Assembly (NCBI GenBank): GCA_001784055.1
Contig: MFOZ01000004.1
Location: 1-12,471, forward strand
From: Candidatus Levybacteria bacterium RIFCSPLOWO2_01_FULL_42_15
Lineage (GTDB): Bacteria; Patescibacteriota; Microgenomatia; Levybacterales; UBA12049
DNA length: 12,471 nt
Direction: 5' to 3'
Shown: piece by piece, positions 6,990-12,471 of the stretch
Numbering within the stretch: the first letter of the stretch is position 1
How the letters are laid out: every line of letters starts with the position of its first letter
Made by a program: the position numbers and the translations under genes
The notes under the pieces: model-generated
Seen by the model: only the letters and a program-made list of their open reading frames with translations
What the model was told of the DNA's origin: nothing
The model's database searches: none

Positions 6990-8344
6990 CTTCTTGTTAC
7001 GTTGTATCGATACGGGAAATAGAGAAACGACGCGGGAGCATCGTCCAAAAAATATTTAAGAAAATCCGCATATATCTTTTTTCTTTCCTCACTATTAATG
7101 GTTTTTCTTCCGTCCTCCAAAAGCTTATCTATTCTCAGATTTTTGTAACGGGTAATGTTATTGTCTTGATTTGAATGCCAAAGGGTGTATTGATCAGGAT
7201 CATTCGGTACGTTAAAATCTCCTAAAAATATTTGAAACTGAGAGGGAATGTTATCAACTGTTTCAATTTTTGTTTCAATCCCAATTCGCTTCCACGCTTC
7301 AGCCACTTGACGGGCTGCTTCTTGATACTTTGGTAATGTTTTTAACTCAAGTACTATTTGGGGAGAGGATGTCGCAACCGCAGATGCCTCAAGCAAAACG
7401 CGAGCACGGTCAACATCTTCTTCGGGTTCGTTTACCGATTTTTGATACGCCCAAAGTTTTTTGGGGAAGGGAACGAACGACCGTTCTCCAAAGGAAAATG
7501 AGCTTGGTAGCGCGTATGACATGCCTTGACGAAGCCTCTTGTCGGAAAGCACTTGATCCTGCGTGTTATAAAAAAGGGAAACCAATTTTGAATAATCAAC
7601 AAACTGCTCAACAACAATGCCTTTGAAGGCAGATATGCTCGTATCTTTAAATCCAAGATGAGGAAGACCCCTTGCTTTTTGAATTTCTCCCAATACAAAA
7701 GCAAGCTTAAGAGCATCCTCTGTTGAGTAAAACTCGTATTTTTTAACTACGTAAGGATTTGTTTTTGAGGAAAGGATAATGGATTTTACAAAATTTCCAT
7801 TCAGCTGAATATCTTTTATTCGATAGTTGCCAACCCCAACAAATCCTTTTTTAAAAAATGGCTTTGAAACTGTTGTAAGAAAAGGCGCGTAAGACTCTTT
7901 GAGCTTAAAAGAGATGGTATAATCGTCCTTTCGCTCAACCGTTACGTCTTTAAACTCGTAACGAATATCTTCAGCAGTAAGAGGAAATCCGTCTGCAAAT
8001 GTTACCCCCTTTTTTAGAAAGAACACGTACTCTTTGTCATCATCTTCAACCTTCCATGAAGATGCAATGCGTGGAATAATAGTCCCATCATCAAGTTTTG
8101 AAGTGAGACCCTGACCAACATCGTCCAGGACAGCCTGGGGGAGCGTGTTGGTTGTAAATACCCCGGAAAAACCAATAATTTCTCTCGACCCCACCGGTAT
8201 TTTGTGATAAAAGTAAGGGAAAACCAAGCGCAAACCAAAGAAAACCAATATTCCGAACGCAAAAAACAAAAGAATTGTTTTCCCAAAACGTCTGATATAT
8301 TCCTTTATTAACCAGTACAGGAATCGTTTTCTGAATATTGCCAT
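6986..8344 (-). CDS. Membrane-anchored family 5 (peptide-type) solute-binding protein
   Basis: The 452-aa protein matches the SBP_bac_5 family, the binding component of oligopeptide or nickel ABC importers. Recognisable blocks are LPQAVLDDVGQGL, IIPRIASSWKVEDDDKEY, GVTFADGFPLTAEDIRYEF and, near the end, DPDQYTLWHSNQ and ERKKIYADFLKYF. There is no lipobox cysteine. A basic N-terminus and one transmembrane helix (about 23-43) should anchor it with the binding domain outside. It ends right after FLYFPYRYNVTRS, where relatives usually continue for a few tens of residues, so the C-terminus may be shortened. No permease or ATPase gene is in view, so the ligand and transport role are open. It is the last gene of the minus-strand operon, 6 nt after secG, with no Shine-Dalgarno site. 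Its TAA overlaps the uvrC TAG. Confidence 0.9.
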   Translation of the reverse strand: MAIFRKRFLYWLIKEYIRRFGKTILLFFAFGILVFFGLRLVFPYFYHKIPVGSREIIGFSGVFTTNTLPQAVLDDVGQGLTSKLDDGTIIPRIASSWKVEDDDKEYVFFLKKGVTFADGFPLTAEDIRYEFKDVTVERKDDYTISFKLKESYAPFLTTVSKPFFKKGFVGVGNYRIKDIQLNGNFVKSIILSSKTNPYVVKKYEFYSTEDALKLAFVLGEIQKARGLPHLGFKDTSISAFKGIVVEQFVDYSKLVSLFYNTQDQVLSDKRLRQGMSYALPSSFSFGERSFVPFPKKLWAYQKSVNEPEEDVDRARVLLEASAVATSSPQIVLELKTLPKYQEAARQVAEAWKRIGIETKIETVDNIPSQFQIFLGDFNVPNDPDQYTLWHSNQDNNITRYKNLRIDKLLEDGRKTINSEERKKIYADFLKYFLDDAPASFLYFPYRYNVTRS

Positions 8345-8350
8345 ACGTTG

Positions 8351-8569
8351 TTAAGAAGCGGCGGAAAGAAGGGCAATCGACAGGATCCCAAAAATGGCGG
8401 CAAGAATAACCGTAAACCAAAACAAAATTTTCTCCAGGCTTCTTCTGCTTCTGTAAAATTCTCCTCCGCCCCCAAATGTTGTTGAAAGCCCGCTTCCCTG
8501 ACTCTGCAAAAGAATAACGCCAATAAGAATTGCGGAAACAATCAACTGCAACACAATAAGAATAGCCAT
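8351..8569 (-). CDS. secG: SecG, protein-export translocase subunit
   Basis: SecG is the small membrane subunit of the SecYEG channel and assists SecA-driven export. The 72-aa product has two transmembrane helices (about 2-21 and 47-69). Between them is the family's Gly-rich cytoplasmic loop with VILLQSQGSGLSTTFGGG, the hallmark of SecG. The frame stays open upstream to a much longer form, but those residues overlap yvcK and look unlike SecG. The ATG at 8569, 7 nt after the yvcK stop, gives the standard length. No Shine-Dalgarno site precedes it, but a TATAAT ends 6 nt before the ATG, so a leaderless mRNA is possible in addition to readthrough from yvcK. Confidence 0.93.
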   Translation of the reverse strand: MAILIVLQLIVSAILIGVILLQSQGSGLSTTFGGGGEFYRSRRSLEKILFWFTVILAAIFGILSIALLSAAS

Positions 8570-8575
8570 AAGGGG

Positions 8576-8605
8576 ATTATATGATGTCCGTAATAGTTTT
8601 TGCAA
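8576..8605 (-). promoter_or_regulatory. Putative internal secG promoter, TTGCAA-18 bp-TATAAT
   Basis: On the minus strand a TTGCAA -35 (8605-8600, 4 of 6 matches) and a consensus TATAAT -10 (8581-8576) are 18 bp apart. The predicted start, 7 nt after the -10, is the A of the secG ATG at 8569. The -10 box contains the TAA stop of yvcK (8579-8577), so it could be partly coincidence. Confidence 0.5.
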
Positions 8606-9542
8606 GCTTAGACGAGCTGTGGTAGAGAGGAAACTTCTCATCAACCAAATCACGTAAAAATAGAGAGATGCCGTATTTCTTAAAACCTTGCGTGTCTTCA
8701 GAGCGAACGTAATGATAATGGTATTTTCGGGGGATAGAAATGCTATGGTTATTATTAACGATAACGATCTTAAACGGAAACGCTCCAAGATGCTTTTCTA
8801 CTGCTTTTATATAGTCAATTGCGTCATACCCTTTTGTTTCAAAGGGCTTGTTAGCAACATTGATAACAAATACTTTTTTTGCGGAAGACTTAAAAAGCGC
8901 GTTGCGAATGTTTTTAACAATGAGAACGGGAAGAATGGTAGTATAAAGATCACCGGGTCCTGCTATAACAACGTCCGCGCCAAGAATTGCTTCTATTGCT
9001 TTTTTTTGGGCTGTCGCGTCTCTTGGATGAAGCTTAACCGACTCAAGCACGCGCTGCCCATTGTAGCGTCCCAAATCAATTGACTCTTCTCCCACAATTT
9101 CCTTTCCTTCAACCGTTATCGCCGAAATGCTCACTTGCGTATCCGTTGCGGGAATAAACTCGCCTTCAATGGCAAACAAAGCCTGAAATTTACCAATAGC
9201 CTCATCAAACGTTTGAGAGTCCTTGATAAGACCGGCCATAATAAGGTTCCCAAGCTTATGACCTGATAACTGCGTATCTTTGCCATACCTGTTTCCCGGG
9301 AATCGGTAGGTGAGAAGAGAGGGAAGAAACGCGTGTTTTCCTTTATAAAAAGCAGCCATGCAAGAAACAAGATCTCCCGGAGGAAACATATTAAAAAGCC
9401 TTCGCAATCTTCCTGACGATCCACCCTCATCAGCCATGGAAATAATGACGGAAACATTTGCAAAGTAGGTCTTTATGCCGCGGATAAGGTTTACCGTTCC
9501 AATTCCTCCTCCAAGACAAACAATGCGAGTGTCTTTTTTCAT
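8577..9542 (-). CDS. yvcK: YvcK/CofD-like family protein (gluconeogenesis factor family)
   Basis: The 321-aa protein aligns along its length with B. subtilis YvcK (GlmR), a UDP-sugar-binding cytoplasmic protein needed for cell-wall precursor balance and growth on gluconeogenic carbon. Its fold is shared with the CofD transferase of F420 synthesis. Visible motifs are CLGGGIGT (9-16), ADEGGSSGRLR (37-47), PPGD (54-57), GHKLGNL (94-100) and GPGDLYTTILP (195-205). Family members usually have GPGSLYTSILP at the last site. No other F420 genes are nearby, which favours the YvcK role over CofD. The ATG overlaps the stop of the upstream membrane-protein gene as ATGA, suggesting coupled translation. 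Confidence 0.95.
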   Translation of the reverse strand: MKKDTRIVCLGGGIGTVNLIRGIKTYFANVSVIISMADEGGSSGRLRRLFNMFPPGDLVSCMAAFYKGKHAFLPSLLTYRFPGNRYGKDTQLSGHKLGNLIMAGLIKDSQTFDEAIGKFQALFAIEGEFIPATDTQVSISAITVEGKEIVGEESIDLGRYNGQRVLESVKLHPRDATAQKKAIEAILGADVVIAGPGDLYTTILPVLIVKNIRNALFKSSAKKVFVINVANKPFETKGYDAIDYIKAVEKHLGAFPFKIVIVNNNHSISIPRKYHYHYVRSEDTQGFKKYGISLFLRDLVDEKFPLYHSSSKLAKTITDII

Positions 9543-9943
9543 CTTTTAATGACCCATCTGATTGCCCAAATGTAGAGCGAGAGCACTATGGAAGACACTA
9601 CATAGGCAAAAAACGTGTTAAACGATGTCGATGGGATACTAAAGCCGGCAAAGGATGCGCCATAGAAAGCAAAAGCGGATATCTCAATTTGAGGAAGGAC
9701 AATGGTAAGTACGTACAGAATCATGGCGTTAATAATGAAAGAAAAAGATCCAAATGAAAGGAAAAATAAAGGGAGAGTTATGATGCGAAGAACCGGCCGA
9801 AGAAGAATAAACAAAAGAGCAAGAATTACTCCTGCCAATAAAAATGTGGTGATACCGCCAGAAATACGAACGCCCGAGAGCGTCAGGCTTACAAAATAGA
9901 GAGACAGGGAATAAATTGCTGTATCTTTAATCAACTGATTCAT
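9539..9943 (-). CDS. Phage_holin_4_2-type (YvlD-like) small membrane protein
   Basis: The 134-aa protein has four hydrophobic segments, at about 9-27, 33-47, 53-80 and 108-130. The family core RPVLRIITLPLFFLSFGSF is followed by IINAMILYVLT, typical of Pfam Phage_holin_4_2. Despite the name, these are chromosomal proteins of unknown function in many bacteria, and nothing phage-like surrounds this one. The frame is open further upstream to 231 aa, but that extension would read through the inverted repeat and the promoter and has no family similarity. The ATG at 9943 gives the usual length and lies about 6 nt after the predicted transcription start. It is the first gene of the four-gene minus-strand operon. 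Confidence 0.9.
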   Translation of the reverse strand: MNQLIKDTAIYSLSLYFVSLTLSGVRISGGITTFLLAGVILALLFILLRPVLRIITLPLFFLSFGSFSFIINAMILYVLTIVLPQIEISAFAFYGASFAGFSIPSTSFNTFFAYVVSSIVLSLYIWAIRWVIKR

Positions 9944-9955
9944 AAAGGTTATCAC

Positions 9956-9985
9956 ATAGTAACAAATAGACGTTTTATCTGTCAA
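9956..9985 (-). promoter_or_regulatory. Promoter of the membrane protein-yvcK-secG-SBP operon
   Basis: On the minus strand a perfect -35 TTGACA (9985-9980) is followed after 18 bp by TACTAT (9961-9956, 4 of 6 matches to TATAAT). The start would fall near 9949, about 6 nt before the ATG at 9943, so the mRNA would have almost no leader and no Shine-Dalgarno site. Confidence 0.6.
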
Positions 9986-9991
9986 TTGATA

Positions 9992-10052
9992 CATTCGACG
10001 GCTCAGTATCAACCCTGAGCATACCCCGGGCTTCAGACAGGGGAGTCGAATG
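9992..10052. repeat. 61-bp nested inverted repeat, REP-like
   Basis: An outer 8-bp perfect stem, CATTCGAC (9992-9999) and GTCGAATG (10045-10052), encloses an inner 6-bp hairpin, GCTCAG (10001-10006) and CTGAGC (10015-10020). A second arm may form from CCCC (10023-10026) and GGGG (10040-10043). The TTCGAC...GCTCAG...CTGAGC...GTCGAA arrangement resembles a repeat type I know from many bacterial genomes. It lies between the two divergent promoters. No T-run follows either hairpin, so it is not an ordinary Rho-independent terminator. Confidence 0.65.
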
Positions 10053-10064
10053 GGTTGATTTCTC

Positions 10065-10093
10065 TTGTAAACACGATTGATATGAGGTATGCT
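10065..10093 (+). promoter_or_regulatory. Putative promoter of the DUF2130-rnhB pair
   Basis: TTGTAA (10065-10070) and TATGCT (10088-10093) are 17 bp apart, each matching 4 of 6 consensus bases. The start would be near 10100, about 6 nt before the chosen ATG at 10106. The individual boxes are weak; the support is the spacing and the similarity to the other promoters here. Confidence 0.4.
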
Positions 10094-10105
10094 TCTAAGA
10101 GCGCT

Positions 10106-11164
10106 ATGGATACCATTATTTGTCCCCACTGCAAAAAAAGCTTTGAACTTTCCCAGGTAATAATTCATGCGCTTCAGGAAGCAGCGGAGCTCAAACAAAA
10201 AGCAGTGTTTGAAAAAGAAAAAGCAGGGATTCAACTCAAAGCAGAGGAAAAAATAAAAAAAGAGCTTGAATTGCGCAAATCAACAAATCAAAAACTTGAA
10301 AATCAGCTAATCAGCTTAAAAAAAGCTCAGGAAGAAAATGAAAGAAAAAGGAAAGAAGAGAGCGAAAAAATCAAATTAGATGCTCAAAAAAAAGCAGAAG
10401 AAGACCAACGCTTAAAACTGAGAGAGAAAGATTTACAACTCGAGCAGGCCCGCAAAGTCAATGACGAACTAAAAAGAAAACTCGATGAAGGATCTCAGCA
10501 ACGACAGGGAGAAGCAATGGAACTTGATTTGGAAGAAAATCTTGCGTCAACCTTCCGTTATGATGAGTTCTTGCCGGTTCCCAAAGGCATTACCGGAGGA
10601 GATATTATTCAGATTGTGCGAAATAAATTCGGCAGTACGGCCGGTTCGATTCTATGGGAAGCAAAGAGAAGTAAAACATGGAGCAAGCTGTGGTTAATCA
10701 AATTGCGCGAAGATATGAGAAAAATAGATGCCAACGACTGTATTCTGGTTTCCGACGTGTTACCCCCAAATGTTAAAGTGTACGAACGGATAGATAATGT
10801 TTGGGTTACCTCTTACGCCTATGCCTTACCGCTGGCTTCGGTTTTAAGAGACGGTTTAATCAAAGTTGCAATAGCAAAATCATCAGCGTCTCATACGGAT
10901 GAGGAATTAAGAGGGCTGTACAGACTGATTACCAGCGAGTCTTTCAAAAATAAATTTGAAGCAAGAAATGAGACCATACGAAACATGAAATTAGGTCTTG
11001 AATCAGATGAAAGAGCAATGGATCGGATATTTAAAAGAAGAAAAGTGGAAATAGAAAAGCTTGAAAGGAATAACAATCAACTCTACAGCGAATTGCAGGC
11101 TCATGTCCCTTCGCTTCTTCCATTAAAAGAACCTGAAATGATCGAACTTGAAAGCGGGGAATGA
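10106..11164 (+). CDS. DUF2130 protein: CxxC, coiled coil and possible nuclease-like core
   Basis: The 352-aa protein begins MDTIICPHCKKSFEL, with a zinc-ribbon-like C6-x2-C9 half-site. A long charged coiled coil (about 20-138) precedes a globular domain (about 139-290) of the DUF2130 type, and a second short coiled coil lies at about 295-335. The globular part contains E139/E143 in MELDLEENL, D166 in GGDIIQIV and E185-A-K187 in ILWEAKRSK. That order resembles a PD-(D/E)xK nuclease core. This is my inference from spacing; no activity is established for the family to my knowledge. Earlier in-frame starts (TTG 10055, ATG 10082) add residues outside the family pattern and overlap the promoter, so ATG 10106 is preferred. 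Its stop overlaps the rnhB start by 4 nt. A DNA-related role is plausible but unproven. Confidence 0.9.
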   Translation: MDTIICPHCKKSFELSQVIIHALQEAAELKQKAVFEKEKAGIQLKAEEKIKKELELRKSTNQKLENQLISLKKAQEENERKRKEESEKIKLDAQKKAEEDQRLKLREKDLQLEQARKVNDELKRKLDEGSQQRQGEAMELDLEENLASTFRYDEFLPVPKGITGGDIIQIVRNKFGSTAGSILWEAKRSKTWSKLWLIKLREDMRKIDANDCILVSDVLPPNVKVYERIDNVWVTSYAYALPLASVLRDGLIKVAIAKSSASHTDEELRGLYRLITSESFKNKFEARNETIRNMKLGLESDERAMDRIFKRRKVEIEKLERNNNQLYSELQAHVPSLLPLKEPEMIELESGE

Positions 11165-11841
11165 TAAAAACGCCTAAACCCTCCTTTGACGAAGAACAAA
11201 TTCTTTGGGATACGGGGTATGACTTTGTGATTGGCATTGATGAGGTTGGAAGGGGATCATTCGCAGGACCCGTGGTAGTTGCCGCGGTAGTGTTTAGAAA
11301 AAACTTTGATAAAAGATTAAAGTCAGATTCATCCCTTGCTCAACTATTCGCAAAAATCAGAGATTCAAAAATGCTCTCGCCAAAACAAAGGGAATTTCTT
11401 ACCCCTTTTATTAAAAAAAATGCCCACGTTTTTTCTATCCAAAAAACAAATGTTCGCCTCATCAATAAAGTCGGCATTGGAAAAGCAACCCAAAAGGCAA
11501 TGCGGAAAGCAATATACCGCGTGCGAGAAAAGCTACATAGCACATCGGTGTTCGTTTTGGTTGACGGCTTTCATATAAAGTACGTAAAAAAACTTGGATT
11601 AAAGAATCAGAAGGCGATTGTTAAGGGCGATCAGACATCGGTTTCCATTGCCTCTGCCTCCATTATTGCAAAAGTCTATCGAGATGATCTTATGAGAAGA
11701 CTACACAAGACATTTCCTCAATACGGCTTTGATAAACACAAAGGGTATGGAACCAAGATGCACCAAGAAGCGATTAAACGAATCGGATTATCCCCTCTGC
11801 ACCGCACTTCTTTTAACCTCTTGCGATTTTTGAAAGTGTGA
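11161..11841 (+). CDS. rnhB: Ribonuclease HII
   Basis: RNase HII cuts the RNA strand of RNA-DNA hybrids and nicks at single ribonucleotides in DNA, starting ribonucleotide excision repair. The 226-aa product carries the family motif GIDEVGRGSFAGPVVVAAV, with catalytic D27 and E28. D135 in VLVDGFH and D175 in KVYRDD complete the DEDD metal site, and SVSIASASIIAKV is also typical. The N-terminus is about 10-15 residues longer than E. coli RnhB before the first motif. The ATG overlaps the DUF2130 stop (ATGA), so translation is probably coupled; the GGGGA just before it is too close to act as a good ribosome site. Confidence 0.97.
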   Translation: MIKTPKPSFDEEQILWDTGYDFVIGIDEVGRGSFAGPVVVAAVVFRKNFDKRLKSDSSLAQLFAKIRDSKMLSPKQREFLTPFIKKNAHVFSIQKTNVRLINKVGIGKATQKAMRKAIYRVREKLHSTSVFVLVDGFHIKYVKKLGLKNQKAIVKGDQTSVSIASASIIAKVYRDDLMRRLHKTFPQYGFDKHKGYGTKMHQEAIKRIGLSPLHRTSFNLLRFLKV

Positions 11842-11847
11842 TATAAT
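11839..11847 (+). promoter_or_regulatory. Extended -10 (TGATATAAT) for the SurA-like gene
   Basis: A perfect extended -10, TGA followed by TATAAT (11842-11847), starts at the rnhB stop codon, which supplies the TGn element. The predicted start 7 nt later is the A of the ATG at 11854, giving a leaderless mRNA. A weak TTGCGA lies 15 bp upstream; extended -10 promoters do not strictly need a -35. Confidence 0.6.
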
Positions 11848-11853
11848 GCGTAG

Positions 11854-12471
11854 ATGGTTGCGAAAAAAACGAAATCAAAGACAAAAGCAATAGGAGAGAA
11901 CGTCTTAGCGCCGCTCCCTTCTCGAATAGCACTCCGTATTCCCAAGAGAACTTTCATTGTTGGACCCATAATAATTGCGATTATTGCCCTTCTCTATTTT
12001 AGCAAAGGGTTTTTAGTAGCTGCCGTTGTGAATGGACAACCAATTCCTCGGTTTTCCGTTATAAAAGAACTGGAAGCCCAAGGAGGGAGACAAGCGCTTG
12101 ATTCCCTTGTTGTTGAAATTCTTATCCGCCAAGAAGCAGGCAAAAAAAGAATTGTTGTCTCACAAAAAGAACTTGATGAAGAGATAAAGAAGATTGAAGA
12201 ATCGGTAAAAAGCCAAGGACAATCGCTAGACGCTGTTTTGGCTTTGCAAAAACTTACCAAAAATGATGTTGTTGAACGAATAAGAACACAAAAGTTCTTA
12301 GAAAAACTTCTTGGAGATGACAGTAAGGTTTCCGATCAAGAAATCACAAATTATCTTGAAACAAACAAAGAGTTTTTCGCCGAGTCTCTATCGGAAGAAG
12401 AAAAGAAAGAATCCGCAAAAAAACAACTTCAGCAAACAAAGCTGGGAGAAAAAGCACAGAAGTGGATTGAA
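11854..12471 (+). CDS. Membrane-anchored SurA/PrsA-like foldase, 3' end missing
   Basis: An open frame runs from ATG 11854 to the window end, 206 residues without a stop. A very basic N-terminus and one transmembrane helix (about 34-49) are followed by VVNGQPIPRFSVIKEL and a run of charged helices. That is the pattern of the SurA N-terminal chaperone domain, also found in PrsA-type peptidyl-prolyl isomerases: a VNG(x)xI start, the hydrophobic LDSLVVEILIRQEA helix, then VSQKELDEEI. The protein should be anchored in the membrane with the chaperone domain outside, helping exported proteins fold. Whether a parvulin isomerase domain follows lies beyond the window. No lipobox is present. The start is fixed by the promoter and by the family's short N-terminal anchor; there is no Shine-Dalgarno site. 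Confidence 0.87.
   Translation, partial: MVAKKTKSKTKAIGENVLAPLPSRIALRIPKRTFIVGPIIIAIIALLYFSKGFLVAAVVNGQPIPRFSVIKELEAQGGRQALDSLVVEILIRQEAGKKRIVVSQKELDEEIKKIEESVKSQGQSLDAVLALQKLTKNDVVERIRTQKFLEKLLGDDSKVSDQEITNYLETNKEFFAESLSEEEKKESAKKQLQQTKLGEKAQKWIE

Noticed and set aside
7004..7013. 10-bp perfect palindrome GTATCGATAC as a regulatory site
   Set aside because: It lies in the C-terminal codons of the solute-binding protein gene, with no T-run or promoter nearby; one such palindrome is expected by chance fairly often.
7270..7626. 118-codon plus-strand frame inside the solute-binding protein gene
   Set aside because: Antisense shadow; the minus-strand frame has clear SBP_bac_5 motifs throughout.
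8688..9083. 131-codon plus-strand frame inside yvcK
   Set aside because: Fully antisense to a well-recognised gene; the composition (Cys/Phe/Asn-rich) looks like a shadow.
9539..9943. Sign of a prophage (holin)
   Set aside because: The Phage_holin_4_2 name is historical. The gene heads a housekeeping operon and no other phage gene is present.
9944..10105. tRNA or other structured RNA gene
   Set aside because: The stems do not fit a tRNA cloverleaf: no acceptor stem with T-loop consensus or anticodon arm. A repeat element fits better.
9944..10234. N-terminal extension of the membrane protein to 231 aa
   Set aside because: It would translate the inverted repeat and the promoter region and gives Cys/Phe-rich sequence unlike the family.

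Overview
The window looks like an ordinary chromosomal segment of a Candidate Phyla Radiation (Patescibacteria) bacterium, probably in or near Microgenomates. The evidence is indirect. The genes are compact with tiny or overlapping junctions. UvrC is short. There is a Phage_holin_4_2-type membrane protein, a YvcK/CofD homologue, a membrane-anchored family 5 solute-binding protein and a DUF2130 protein. Many genes lack Shine-Dalgarno sites and have a -10 box almost touching the start codon. TGA is used as a stop (uvrA, DUF2130, rnhB) and no gene needs it read as glycine, which argues against the Gracilibacteria/Absconditabacteria code. I cannot assign a species.

Layout. 1-623 (+): 3' end of a TPR-repeat gene. 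624-1036: a largely non-coding stretch with short direct and inverted repeats, a possible 66-residue gene on the minus strand (762-962), and divergent promoters for that gene and uvrA. 1037-6989 (+): a compact DNA-repair run, uvrA, then a secreted/anchored transglutaminase-like protein, then uvrC. UvrC most likely starts at a TTG inside the upstream gene, behind a perfect AGGAGG. 9943-6986 (-): a four-gene operon in the order membrane protein, yvcK, secG, solute-binding protein; its end meets uvrC with overlapping stop codons. 9944-10105: divergent promoter region holding a 61-bp nested inverted repeat of REP type. 10106-11841 (+): DUF2130 protein and rnhB, joined by an ATGA overlap. 11854-end (+): 5' part of a membrane-anchored SurA/PrsA-like chaperone.

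How the genes fit together. UvrA and UvrC are two of the three Uvr nucleotide-excision repair proteins (UvrB is not here). RNase HII removes ribonucleotides from DNA, and the DUF2130 protein coupled to it has a nuclease-like pattern. The other genes concern the envelope and secretion: SecG, a SurA-like foldase, a solute-binding protein, an anchored transglutaminase-like protein and YvcK.

I found no mobile-element gene, CRISPR array, tRNA, rRNA or obvious defence system. The most notable signals are promoters implying leaderless or near-leaderless mRNAs, two intergenic repeat structures, and unusual features of UvrC and UvrA. I see no convincing new multi-gene system.
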